64,000 nucleotides of DNA from Leishmania donovani (lineage: Eukaryota; Euglenozoa; Kinetoplastea; Trypanosomatida; Trypanosomatidae). The position numbers and the translations under genes were made by a program. Below are positions 31,427 to 42,300 of this stretch, one piece after another. The notes beneath the pieces are model-generated. The model was given only the letters and a program-made list of their open reading frames with translations. It was not told where the DNA came from and did no database searches. The stretch is taken from assembly GCF_000227135.1 (NCBI RefSeq), contig NC_018231.1, positions 311,849 through 375,848 on the forward strand, in the 5' to 3' direction. Position 1 is the first letter of the stretch; each line of letters starts with the position of its first letter.

Positions 31427-34400
31427 TCAGTGTGCCTCCTCGAGCTCCTGGTGGTGACCTCTGCTGTCTTCGCTCTCTGTATTGTACTGCTCGTCGTACT
31501 CTGCGTACTCGTCATCCTCTCTCACGTACTCGTAGCCGTCCGGTGCGAACACCTCGTCTCCGAGGACCAGCACTGGGGGACCTTTCTTCACGAGGCCGTC
31601 GTTCTCGTCATTGATCATCTCGTCCTCGCCGCACTCCGAAACGGCGACCGGCTGCGTGTCCGTGGTACACGAGCTGGTGCTCATGAGGGCTTCGTCGTAC
31701 TCCGCCTGTGAGGTGACGAAGACCGTGTGGGGGGCCGGTGCTGGCGTGTTGGCCGCCGCAGCTGGCGTCCGCAGTGCAGTGGAGGAGGATGCGGCAGCGG
31801 AGGTGGTTGGGGGTGGGTGGGGCGGCGGCGGCAGCGCCGAGCTGTGCGTGCGGTGATGAGAGCGGCCTTCGTTGTGCGGCCGCACCATCCCCTCAGCCCG
31901 CAGGTTCTCCTTGTGCACGGCTTCCGTGCGTTGCGACAGGTTCTCTTCAGCGTGCTGCCACGCGCGACTTCGTTGCTGGGACGACGAGCCGGTGCCGTTG
32001 TTTATCTGTGGCGCTCCGTGCACGTGCGTGGCACAGGTGTGCTGCTCCGGCGCCCCGGCGCTGTTCCTGCCGAAAGCGGTCACTGCGGCACTCGGCGTGT
32101 GTGTGCCAGCGGCGTATGCCTCGTCAGCAGGGTAGTGCGAGCCGGACGGCGCAGGATTGTACCTATCGTCGTCTTCCTCATCGTGCCGATAGGCGCTGTT
32201 CCCATAGGAAGACGAGGAGAGTGCATGCTGAGAGGGCTGCGCTCGCGCTGGTGGTGGCGGTGCGAAGACGGCACGCGTGTACTTGCCAGAGCGACCAGAC
32301 GTGTGCTCAGGCATGTGACTACCGGTGCTCAAGGCCGCCGCCGCTACGCCGTAGCCTGGCCTTACGTGTGGGGAAGGGCATTGCTGCTGCTGCTGTAGAC
32401 GCGGCGATACGCTGTCGAGCTGCTGCTTCGGCTCTACCGGACGCCCTCCTCCCGCCAACGGAGGGGGACCACGCGCCAGAGAGTATGACTCTCTCGGCGG
32501 CACAACCTGCTGCTGGTGCGGCTGTGGAACACCGGGGCTAGGGTGAGGAACGGAGTTGGAGAGGCGAGGCCCTGCGCAACCAGTGGCCGCGGCTCCCGCC
32601 CTGGCCAGCGGCGTCGGTGCCTGCTGCTCGCGCTGTGTCGCTGAGTACATGAGGGGTGTGCGGTACCCGTTTTGACTGCTCATCTCGCTGTCGCTTGGCA
32701 TCTCTTCATCATGGGAGATGGGGATGCACGGCTGCGAGGACGACCACGGCTGTGGCGCGGTGTGGGGCAGGCGCGGCGCGACGCCAGGGTTAACACCGGA
32801 GCCGCGCTGGGGAGGTGCCGGCTCTGCGGAGGGCAGGTGCGGCCGCCAGCTGCGACGCTCCGTGGTCGGCCGCGCTGCTGTTGCTGCCGCCCCTGGTGGT
32901 TGGAGAGGCAGCGCCTGCGGTGGGACAGCGGCTGGCGGGATGGTGTTAGGCAAGGTGGTGCGGCGGTTCTGCTGAGTTCGCCGCAGTATCTCATCATAGA
33001 GACCTTCCAGGTTGCCCCTCCGCCGGCGCCGCGGCTCTGGTGGAGCGGCACCTGCACTGCTGCCCTTGTCCTTGAGAGCGGGTTGCGCAGCGGCAGCTGC
33101 GTTCATGCGATCCTCGTCTTGCTCTCGTCGGCACCGCTCCGTGTGCCGCTTCCCCATCGAAGGGGGTTGAAAAACAGTGCCCTTGACGAGCTGCTTGCCT
33201 ATTGCTATCTGCTGGACGTGGCGCTGGAGCAAGTGTCCACCCGCCTCCTCCCCACTGGATGCCTGCGTCGTGCTGCCGTCAGCTGCGACACGTTGGTGAG
33301 CGGGGAAAGGCTCACTGCTCGTGTCGGGGACCGCAGTTTTGCCTGCTACACCGGTCTTCTGCAGGATACGCGGGGCAGGCAGTTGCGTCGTCGCCGTCCC
33401 GGACGGGTCGCGCGTCGTCGCCACTGTAGGCCGGTTCGTCGCGCGCGCCCAGCGGTTGCCGTCATCGAGGAGGAACGTTGGGCGCGGCGCACCATCGCCA
33501 AGCCGACTGCTTGCGGAGCCGCGGCGACCATGCAGCACATCACCGCCGTGCGCGCCCGGTCGGCGCAGCAGCATCGGGTAGCGGCCAGCCACCTCATCCA
33601 CGGCGCAGGTGTAGCTCACCGGGTCCAGCAGCGCTGCCTCTTCCTCTGCCCTCAGGCTGCCAATGTCGGACGGGTCCGGCGCGTCGGGGTCGAAGGGCTC
33701 GTCCGGGAGCCGGTAGCGCACCTTCTTCGTTGTCTTGGTGAGAGTGGTCGTCGACACCTGCAGGGTGGAGGGCCCGATGAGCAGCGGCTCCCCGGCCTCG
33801 CGCACCGCGCCGTTGCACGAGGAGCGATGGTGCAGCGCGGCGCCGGTACTCACTGCTGCCAACGCCGTCGTTGACCGTTCAGGGGTGTGCGTGCTACGAG
33901 GGGTCCCGCGCGAGGACTGCCACGACAACCGGGAGCCAGTGTGTTGCGTGGAGGCGGCCGGCGACGAGGTCGTCGTCGAGGACGGCATAAAAGCCGCGGG
34001 CTGAGTCGACTTGGCCGCAGCCATCGGTGCAGCCGTGGTGGTTGCTACGCAGGGCGATGACTGGACAATAGCCGCGCTGGCGGAGGTGGAGCTGCGTCGC
34101 GGCGGTCGCTGACGGAGCTCGGCAGCAGCCACAGCCTGCGGCATCGCCGCGTGGGCCCTGGGCGCGGTTGACAAGGAGGTCTCGCCGATGGGGGCGATCT
34201 TTTCCACCTGCACGCCTGCGCTGGCTGAGCCAAGCTGGGTGGTGCTGCCTACCTGGTTGAAGGATGTCCTGCACGGGGGCTGCACCGGTGCCGCATGCAT
34301 TCCCGGCGTGCTCCAGCCGCCGCCTCCTTGGGCGGTGGAGTCGGATGTCGGTGGCCGCGTGCACTCCTGCGCCTTACCGCCGGGCGTCACCTTCAGCACC

Positions 34401-34981
34401 GCTATCGAGTGCTTGCTACCGCGAAGGTCCTGGGAGGCGATGACGTCGCCACCCTGCAGGCCGGCGTCGAGTGAGGTCTGCTGCTGGAACGGCGCCAGAG
34501 GCGGCGCGCCGCTGCCTCGCACGCCGCTCTGACGAGCCCCGGGTGTGTTGTGCTCGAAGAGGTTCTCGGAACTTCCCAGCGCGGACAGTGACAGAGCCTC
34601 CAGTGGATAGCCGGCGCTGTGGTCGCGGCTGCTACTGGTGCGTAGCGCGGGGGCAGCGGAGGCGGAGGGGTAAGACACTGCGGCGCTGGCTCCGGTGGAC
34701 GTCCGCGCTGCCGCAGCCGAGTTCGCATAGGCGACTGCAGATACCGGCCTGTACTCTGTGAGGCTGCCCAGCAGCATGCCATGTGCCGGCTCCCCGTCGC
34801 GACTTGTCGTCTCCGGCCTCATCTGCTGCTGAGAACTGCTGTCTGTACGCGGCAGGACAGACACCACTGCAAGCGACCCTCGCTGTCGCTGCGGGGCCGC
34901 TGCGACTCTGCTGCTCTCTGGGAGCCCCATCCCGTTGAGGGCGCGACTCGCGCTACCGCTCCGAACCCTCTCCGCCGTCAT
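31427..34981 (-). CDS. Large disordered hypothetical protein with acidic tyrosine-rich C-terminus
   Basis: 1184 residues, Ser/Ala/Thr/Pro/Gln-rich and predicted mostly disordered, with no family I recognise. The most structured-looking part is about 405-475. It begins with the Thr-rich strand VSTTTLTKTTKKVRYRLP, continues with DPDAPDPSDIGSL, and then an acidic helix. The Thr-rich element resembles the TTTVTKTIT segment of the TPR/IQ protein and its short neighbour further upstream in the unit. A basic RRRRRGNLEGLYDEILRRTQ helix lies mid-protein. The last 40 residues are acidic and Tyr-rich (YEYVREDDEYAEYDEQY). The start ATG is at 34979-34981. I infer a cytoskeletal or cell-cortex role only from the company it keeps. 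Confidence 0.78.
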   Translation of the reverse strand: MTAERVRSGSASRALNGMGLPESSRVAAAPQRQRGSLAVVSVLPRTDSSSQQQMRPETTSRDGEPAHGMLLGSLTEYRPVSAVAYANSAAAARTSTGASAAVSYPSASAAPALRTSSSRDHSAGYPLEALSLSALGSSENLFEHNTPGARQSGVRGSGAPPLAPFQQQTSLDAGLQGGDVIASQDLRGSKHSIAVLKVTPGGKAQECTRPPTSDSTAQGGGGWSTPGMHAAPVQPPCRTSFNQVGSTTQLGSASAGVQVEKIAPIGETSLSTAPRAHAAMPQAVAAAELRQRPPRRSSTSASAAIVQSSPCVATTTAAPMAAAKSTQPAAFMPSSTTTSSPAASTQHTGSRLSWQSSRGTPRSTHTPERSTTALAAVSTGAALHHRSSCNGAVREAGEPLLIGPSTLQVSTTTLTKTTKKVRYRLPDEPFDPDAPDPSDIGSLRAEEEAALLDPVSYTCAVDEVAGRYPMLLRRPGAHGGDVLHGRRGSASSRLGDGAPRPTFLLDDGNRWARATNRPTVATTRDPSGTATTQLPAPRILQKTGVAGKTAVPDTSSEPFPAHQRVAADGSTTQASSGEEAGGHLLQRHVQQIAIGKQLVKGTVFQPPSMGKRHTERCRREQDEDRMNAAAAAQPALKDKGSSAGAAPPEPRRRRRGNLEGLYDEILRRTQQNRRTTLPNTIPPAAVPPQALPLQPPGAAATAARPTTERRSWRPHLPSAEPAPPQRGSGVNPGVAPRLPHTAPQPWSSSQPCIPISHDEEMPSDSEMSSQNGYRTPLMYSATQREQQAPTPLARAGAAATGCAGPRLSNSVPHPSPGVPQPHQQQVVPPRESYSLARGPPPLAGGGRPVEPKQQLDSVSPRLQQQQQCPSPHVRPGYGVAAAALSTGSHMPEHTSGRSGKYTRAVFAPPPPARAQPSQHALSSSSYGNSAYRHDEEDDDRYNPAPSGSHYPADEAYAAGTHTPSAAVTAFGRNSAGAPEQHTCATHVHGAPQINNGTGSSSQQRSRAWQHAEENLSQRTEAVHKENLRAEGMVRPHNEGRSHHRTHSSALPPPPHPPPTTSAAASSSTALRTPAAAANTPAPAPHTVFVTSQAEYDEALMSTSSCTTDTQPVAVSECGEDEMINDENDGLVKKGPPVLVLGDEVFAPDGYEYVREDDEYAEYDEQYNTESEDSRGHHQELEEAH

Positions 34982-36944
34982 GGTGCTGTTTCCAAGTGCA
35001 CGCTGCGTACCTGATCTGTTACCTGGTAACGCGTGGTGCCAGAGAGGACTCTGGAACGAAAGGCGACAGCCCTGCCGTCGTCGCCGCAGCTCAGCACGTC
35101 AATATAACGTCGAGGGAGGACTGTGGTGGACTGCTGTTTCGTCGTCGTGGCAGTGGTGAGGACGCTCACCCGCATCGCATGGGCAACGCGTGCGTGCCGG
35201 CTCTCCCACCAACGCACCTCGAGACACTGAGCGCACGACAGAGGTGGAAGGCACAACACGGAATACTCTGCAACAACGCAACACGACGCAGCGCAACACA
35301 AGCCGCGGAAGCACAAGCGGATGCGAGGTCAACGAGCCGAAGAAGACGTTGATGTATACACACGCACACGCGCATGGCACACTCACATGCACACACAATG
35401 AGATGAAAATAAAACGTAAGAACTATGATGGAGGCGGTGCCCGGAAAACAAGATGCACACGCGCGCACGCACACGCACACGCACACGCACACGCACACGC
35501 ACACGCGCGCACGCACACGGAAAGAGCGCGACGCGCCGCACCGACGGCAATGATGGACGCCACCCACTGCACTCACGCGAGGAGGCACGGAGGCTAAGTA
35601 GTGACGGTGGATGGGGAGAGGGGGAGGGGGCTCTAGTATATGGGCACGCGTGAGTGTATGCGGAGGATAGCCCGTGCGTCGGGGCAATCGAAGGGTGAAA
35701 AGAAAGAGAGCGAGAGGGGCCGATGCGTTGCGGGTGCGCACATCCCTCCCTATGGGAGTCGAACGAGGAGTGACAGTGTAGGATCAGACGAGCCCGCGCC
35801 AGTGCGCCCCTTCCCTCCCCCGAGTGCTTTCTCCTCGCTGACGGAAGAGGGGGCGGGCGGGGGCAGGAAGAGGTCACTGCGTATCTACAACGCCTCGCAC
35901 CTATGCCGGAACGACACTATGCAGGTGTGTATGCGTGCGTGCGAGTGAAAGAAGCGAGGGCGTGACGGCGGCGTTCGCCGAGATGAGAGCAGGAGAGGCG
36001 GGCGAAGAATCTCTAGTCGCTGGTGTTGCTGCGGTCGATGATGACGACGCGAATACCATGTGCGGGGTCGGCGTTGGTGTTAGTGTCGGTCCATGCCACG
36101 TGTGTGCGGGCATGGGAGAGAGGCAGAGAGAGGGGGGGGGTGAGGGCGGTCAAGCGGCGACGCGGGTCGGGTGCGTATGCGTTGCCGTTGAAGAGAGGGA
36201 GAATGAGGAGAACGAACAGAGAAGGTACTGTAGAAGAATGAAGGCACGCCGGTGAACAGGGAGAGGATACCTGTGAGCGCGCATCCACGCGCCCTGGCGC
36301 GTCTGCCCCCCCCCCCCCCCCAACTCTGTGTATGTGCGCGGGCTGGCTTGCGTGCGCTGACGACTCGGATAGCCACACGGGGAGGCGTTGAAGGAGGCAG
36401 CAGGCTCGGCAAAACCCGTGCGCCACTTCATCCCTGCGCGTGCCTTTCTTTGCTGTGTGTCGCCACCCGCATCACACACACACACGCGTGTACGTGTGCG
36501 TCTCCGTTGATCGGGCATACACGCGAGACGCCAAGCGGTGAGGGAAGGAGACAGGGAAGGGGGGAGGCGGAGGGGCGGAGAGTGGCCCATGAGGGAGAGC
36601 TGTGAGTTGTGTGCGTGCGTGTGTGATGCGGAAGGGGCTGGGTGGGGAATAAGAAAAGGCGGCTGGAGTACATGGCACTCGGAATGCTCAAGTGGATTGA
36701 AGATGTGTGCGCGTGTGTGTGGGGGCGGGGGGGGGGCGGGAGCGGAAACAGGGACGGCAGCCACGTGCACACTTGCTCTCCCCTCCCTTCCTTTCCCTCC
36801 ACCACGCCACCGCCAAGGAGACCGACCCACATACACAGCGAGGCAAGCGACAACACAAACGGCGACCAGCAGCGAAGAAAAGAGTGGGCGATGGTGAACC
36901 GCAGACAGGATGACTGCTGCTGCGCTACAGCCCATGTCCTTCGC
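34982..36944. other. Intergenic, 2 kb
   Basis: No gene is supported. Notable simple sequence: the CACACG repeat at 35453-35520, GT/GA-rich tracts at 36050-36200, and a C run near 36307-36322. The several 130-260 codon frames are His/Thr/Arg-rich translations of these repeats. Confidence 0.55.
35453..35520. repeat. CACACG-type simple repeat
   Basis: About 68 bp of CACACG/CGCACA units in the spacer upstream of the 1184-residue gene. A similar tract is at 7309-7364. Confidence 0.85.
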
Positions 36945-37466
36945 TCAATGAGGCAGAGACGGCAACGACGCCTCGCTTCGCGCGTCTTCCAGGTGCACCT
37001 CGCCGTTCTCACTGCTGTCGTCGTCTTCATCGCTTGCCACGAGGCGCTCTGTGATGGTGCGCGTCACGGTTGTCGTGCGGATCGTCAGAACCCCGCCGTA
37101 CTCGGTCTCGTGGGTGTGGGTGTCGGTGGTTGTGTTCTGTACCGTGTACACAACCGGCTTTTGGTCCTGGAAGGTCGACGACGGCTGTGTCGTCGCCACG
37201 GCTGGCGCGGGCTCCGGGTAGGAAAGACTGCAGCTCACATCACTAGGATAGGGGTTAGTATTGCTTGCAGGCGTCGCACGGTTTCCGCGCACGGGCACGC
37301 AGCGGCGTGCGGGGCCCGCCTCGGCGGCGGTGTTGTCGTCATGCTCACAGCCAGCAGACGGCGTCTGTCCACCAGGTGCAGCGTAGGCGTAGGGGTACGT
37401 GATCGCGTCCTGGCGGACCGAGGAGGTCCGAGGATGGAGAAGTGGGCCGTGCGGCGTGGAACGCAT
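36945..37466 (-). CDS. Short protein repeating a segment of the adjacent TPR/IQ protein
   Basis: 173 residues with no membrane segment or signal. Residues about 121-143 (TEYGGVLTIRTTTVT, then RTITERLV) match residues about 590-612 of the 1275-residue protein encoded upstream (TEYGDVLTVRTTTVT, then KTITEGLV) with few changes. An acidic DE/S-rich stretch follows in both. The similarity is also clear at DNA level (37030-37115 against 41325-41410). The rest of the protein is Pro/Thr/Ser-rich without clear similarity. Both lie on the same strand, 1.9 kb apart, so it may be a decayed or re-used partial duplicate. A 12-codon upstream frame begins at 37519. Coding status is likely, because the matching frame is kept open and the changes are mostly conservative. 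Confidence 0.65.
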   Translation of the reverse strand: MRSTPHGPLLHPRTSSVRQDAITYPYAYAAPGGQTPSAGCEHDDNTAAEAGPARRCVPVRGNRATPASNTNPYPSDVSCSLSYPEPAPAVATTQPSSTFQDQKPVVYTVQNTTTDTHTHETEYGGVLTIRTTTVTRTITERLVASDEDDDSSENGEVHLEDARSEASLPSLPH

Positions 37467-39333
37467 GTTGCGGAAGGCTCTTACTCTTTTTCCGTTGGTT
37501 GCGCCGAGCTGTATCGCATCTAGTCTTCGGCCTACGTGTGCCTATGCGTGAACGGGGAAGAGCAATGGATAAGCCGCCCTTGTGCGGCGCGGCTTGTCGT
37601 TGCTGCCGCTCACGGCGATGGCCACGGCGGCAACGAAAACAGAGGTGTAGAAGAGGGGGTGTGCGAGAGGAGTCAGCGACAAAAAAGCACCACGAGAGGC
37701 GTGGAGAAGCGACATCGACGCGAACAGCCGCAACAACACGGTGCGTGCGTGTGTGCGGCAGGCAAACAGACGACGACTCTCTGGCACGGAGGAGAGGTGG
37801 GAGGGCCATAATGGTGGTGGTGTTGGTAGTGAAGGAGCGAAGGGAAAGATGAGAATGGCGGAGGTCGAGGATGCGGAGCGGCTTGGGGCGTGCAGATGAG
37901 CCTCCCTCTCGCTCTCTATCACGTTCTCTCTTTTCGCCAGCTGTGCCGAGCGTAGACTCTCCCCGCCTTCTGCACGAGCCACCGTGAGGGGGGGGGGGAG
38001 CTGACCGTGAATGCACCTGCACACGCCGCTGAGGTGCTCATCGCCTCCACGTTTTCCGATCGGCGCTGCTCTGTCCTACACACACGTGCACAGAGGCAGA
38101 CGCCGATCCGTCTGGGCCCTTCCTACCTCCCCCTCCCTCCACATCCCTCTTTATGCTCGCACGGTGATCGCCTCATGGATGCGGTGGATGCTGCTCCTCA
38201 CCGGCATCGCTCTCGCACGTGCCGTTGCCCCTCGTGCTTTTCTTGTGGGAGGACGAGGAAGAGGGTGGTGGTGGTTGAGTGCTTGGTGGTGCAACGCATC
38301 CAATGACTGAGCGCGCGGCGCACCGCTCTACGTTGAGTACAAGGCGATCTAGACGATCCAGAAAAGAAAGGCAGCCACGACAGTGAAGCGAGAATGGCGC
38401 CGTCGCCGTGTCGACCCGTGCAGCTCTTCTTCTCCTACCCCCGCTTGCTTCGTGACCTCGTCATGCCTTCGTTGGCGCCGGCTTCTGTGGTTCGTGCGCC
38501 TGCACGCACAGCGGATGCACATACACATAAACACACACACACACACAGACTTATACAGAGGAAGAGGGCAACCCGAGAAAGCAATGGGAAGCGCGCAGCG
38601 GAAGCACGGCGAATGCCTCCACAGTCACCCCTCCATTCCCTGCTCCCCCTCCCCAAAACAAAACAAAACGCAGCAAGCGAGGCTTCACCTAGCACCGCCC
38701 CGCATAGGAGCCCATCACCACAGCCATCGCCACTATCAGAGCGTTGGGGCGCATGACGGAGGCTGTCGAGGTCTTGGTGGCGGTGATAGTGATGATTATA
38801 TGTGCGTGTGATGGAAGGCGTGACAGAGGGAGAGAGTGGGGGGGGGAGGGGAGGGGAGGGGAGAAAGGGATGCGATGCGTGAGCGCCGGCGCAAGTCCAC
38901 ACGGACGGAGCACCACCCGCCGATCCGCAGCGTCGCGTTTTGGCACATCTACGAAAAGCGAATCAAAGAATGAGCGCGCGAGCGCGAAATAAAAATGTGT
39001 GCCGCGGTAGCAACGCACACAGACACCCAAGCACACGCATGCGCGCACACCGCGATGACAATGATGAGGGCGCATGATATCCCTTGACTGCAGATACATA
39101 TACAGATACAGGTGCACACATGAACAACAACAACAGGTGCGCAGAGACGAAAAGAGCTGAAGGGAACAAGAGCGAGCAAAATAAAAACATGCAAGCGCGC
39201 CATGCGAAACACGCCCGCGTACGCAGAGCCACCGAGCGGCAACAGTGCCTCTAAAACTGCTTCCGGCATACCCGCCCATCCACCCCAGCACCCCCCTCCC
39301 TCCAAGCACCACACTGTCACCGTTGCTTGTCAG
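37467..39333. other. Intergenic, 1.9 kb, between the paralogous pair
   Basis: No gene is supported, and I could not see further remnants of the TPR/IQ gene here. A minus-strand pyrimidine-rich stretch near 37675-37631 and AG at about 37606-37605 could be the acceptor for the short protein. A G run at 37987-37998 and a CA patch near 38533-38549 are simple sequence. Confidence 0.5.
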
Positions 39334-42300
39334 CTACGAGTTGGTGGAGGTGCTGAAGCGACGCGTCGTGCGCGTCGTTGCGCCGTGGTGGTCTGACTTG
39401 ACATGTCGCGTGACCGTGGTGGCACTACTACTGTAGTTGGGCAGCACATCACTATCCCTGTCTTCAGAGCCCTTCTCAGAAACCACTCGTACCGTCTCTG
39501 CTTTCGTTGGCAGCGTCGATGGTCGGCAGGCAGCGGCACCGCTGCTGCCGTTGCCGTCCCCTGTCGCCTTCGCAAGTGACTTCGTAGGAGGGGTGGGCAT
39601 CCGTGGCTTGTGTGGGCGATGGGGCACTTTCACGTTGCCTGCCGGTGCCTTCACTGAGGGCTGCCGCTGCCGCTGCTGCTGGCGCGGAGCGGAGGCGTTG
39701 CTGAGTTTGGAGTTGACGCTCGCTGCGTCCACCTGTTCGTCTTTCTCTTCCATGTACTCGACGTGGGTGCTGCCGCTGACCGAGGCGGAGTCCGCCTCCC
39801 AGCGCGCGCTGCTCATGCTTTCATCAATGCTCGCACTGCCACTGCGGCTGCTCGTGTTCTCGCTGTCCATGATGTTGCTGACCGGCTCCCGTGTATAGGT
39901 GCGCACGCGCCGCGTCTTGATGATCTTGTAGTCACGAGTCGTCTTCACTGTCCGCGGCTGCTGCGCCGCCTGCGGGAGCGTTAGAGGATACACGTTGGCC
40001 GGTGCTGTGAGATGCATCGGCGTGCCAGACTGCTGACCCTGGCCGTCGGAGCCGCGCTGATGTCGCCGGTCGCACAGCTGCATCGGCGCCTTCTGCTGCT
40101 TCGATGGGTGGCTACCGCTGTGGCCGAGCGCGTGCGGCACGAGTTGCCCGCTCTCAGAGCTCGTCCGCGGCATTGAGGAGCTCTGGCTGCTTCGCCCACT
40201 ACTGCGGCGGTGACCGAGTAGCGGCAGGAAGGCCGGGTACCCGTTCCACTCCGCCTGGAACGCTGTATTCGGCTCTACCAAGTCACGGAACAGCTCCCGA
40301 CGCGAGTTGTGGCGCACATCCGGAACATATGGCCTCGACGGCGCCGACGAGGATGGATGAGCATCGCTGCCAGCGATGACCTCGCTTCGTGCCTCCTCCT
40401 CCTGGTACGGCGCGTTGCCGTCCTCGTAGTTATCTAGCGGCGCCTCCAATGCGGCACCGCTGCGGTGCGCTGGTGGTGCCGTATGCGTGTGCCGCTGCTG
40501 CGGCGGAGCACCACGCTGGGCCCAGCGACTCGGTCCATCGTCGAAGGCGTTTTCGGCCTCGCGGGAGTTGTGCAGGTGCACCCGAGTCCTCTCTGCCTTT
40601 GGCGGCGGCCGCTCCGGCAGTGGGTTCTCACGGGACTCGGGGGCACGCGCGACGATCGAGGGGGTGTCGTCGGTGGGGTCGAGGGCAATGTCGGCCTCTG
40701 AGGCTCCCGCGGGTCTGGACACCGAAGCGCGGTGACGCCAGCTCGGCGGGAGCGGAGACTGCACCAGAGGCTGCCGCTGCGGAGTCGGTGCCGGCGGCGG
40801 TGGCTGATGAGCAGGCGCGCGATGGGCACCTCTGTCAGGATTGCACTGCGTCGCTGTTTCGTGCCGCTGTGAGTGTGGCGATGTCGTCGCGGCCTGTCGA
40901 GAGGTCCGCGGCGGTTCTTCCTCTTCCTCGCGCCTCAGCGGCCACGCAGCCTCCGTCTGCTTATTGGCGCGCGGAGGTGGGCGGGGCGTCTGAGTCGTTA
41001 CCACGTGACCGCACGGCTGGGCCTGTGTCTGTTCCTCTCGCCGCATCGGCGGTGGCGGCGCTTGCGGCGGAGGCTGCTGCTGGTGCTGCTGTAGCTCCGT
41101 AGGTGTGCGCTCTGCCCACGAGCACTCTCGCTCTTCGTCGTACTCGTCCGCGTCATCATCGGACGGGTACGGCGCCGGTGCTGGCTGTAGAGGGTGTGTA
41201 GGGTGGGTGGGGTTGCGTGGTTGCTTCTGCTGTTGCTGCGGTGGTGGCGCTCCCACATGCACTGGAGCAGCCGGCTGCCCTTCATCCTCGGAGGGCTCCT
41301 CGTCTGTGTCGTCACCTGCGCTGTCGACGAGGCCCTCTGTGATGGTCTTGGTGACCGTTGTCGTACGCACCGTCAGCACATCCCCGTACTCGGTGTGATG
41401 CACGTCCGTGTCTGTCTGGGTATCTTGGGTAGTGCCCACGACGGTCGCGTTAGGCACCACCGTCGTGAACGTGTCACCGCGTTCCGCGTGCTCGTTCGGT
41501 GCGTAGCGGACGAGCGCGGTGGCGTTGTAGGGCGATTTGCGTTCCTGGCGTGCGCCCGGCGTGCCAGAAGGGTGGCGCGGGTCGGCGCTGTGCCGGCCAC
41601 TCGCCTGCACAGGCGCCGATGGCGGCACCTCCGTCCACTGCTCCGGCTCGGCGGCCTGCTGCCTATAGTGCCCATGGTCGCCTCCGGGACCACCGTACAC
41701 CCCGTCATCGGCGTCGTCGCCAAGCAGCTCATCTGCGGGCATGTCGCCGACGTACTCGTGGAGGAAGTCGAGGCCCGGAATCGCGCGGTACTTGCGCGGA
41801 ATGCGCTGGTGCCGCCGCACCGGATGCCCCAGCGTGTACTCCAGCTGCTGCATCGCTCGGTGCATCTTCCACGTAGCCTGGATCTTGGTGGCCATGTTAT
41901 TACGCATCTGCTCCTCCAGCCGCCCCTCTAGCCTGTCGGCGCGGTGCATCAGATGAATCACCCACGGGTGGTCGTAGTCGTACACGCTGCACAGGATGCC
42001 CACGCAGCGCCGCACGAGCAGCAGTGCGCGGCTGTAGAGCGCGAGATCCTCGTAAATCTGAGCCAGCTCTATCTGGGCTGGGATGAGCAGCTCCGATTGC
42101 GAGTTGTGGCCAATCTGGACCACCTCGCAGCACCGCAGAAGCAGCAGCTCGCACGGCGAGGCGACCAGCTCGCGCGTCATGCGGCTGTGCAGCACAAACT
42201 CGTCCTCACGGTTCAACTGCGAGCTCTGCATCACATGCGGCGCTCGCATCTTCACGCGCTGGAAGAGCGGGCCAGTCTGCCGCCGCGGCGGGCGTGGCGC

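Noticed and set aside
32672..33874. Plus-strand open frame of 400 codons
   Set aside because: Antisense shadow of the 1184-residue gene; Arg/Ala/Cys-rich with no recognisable features.
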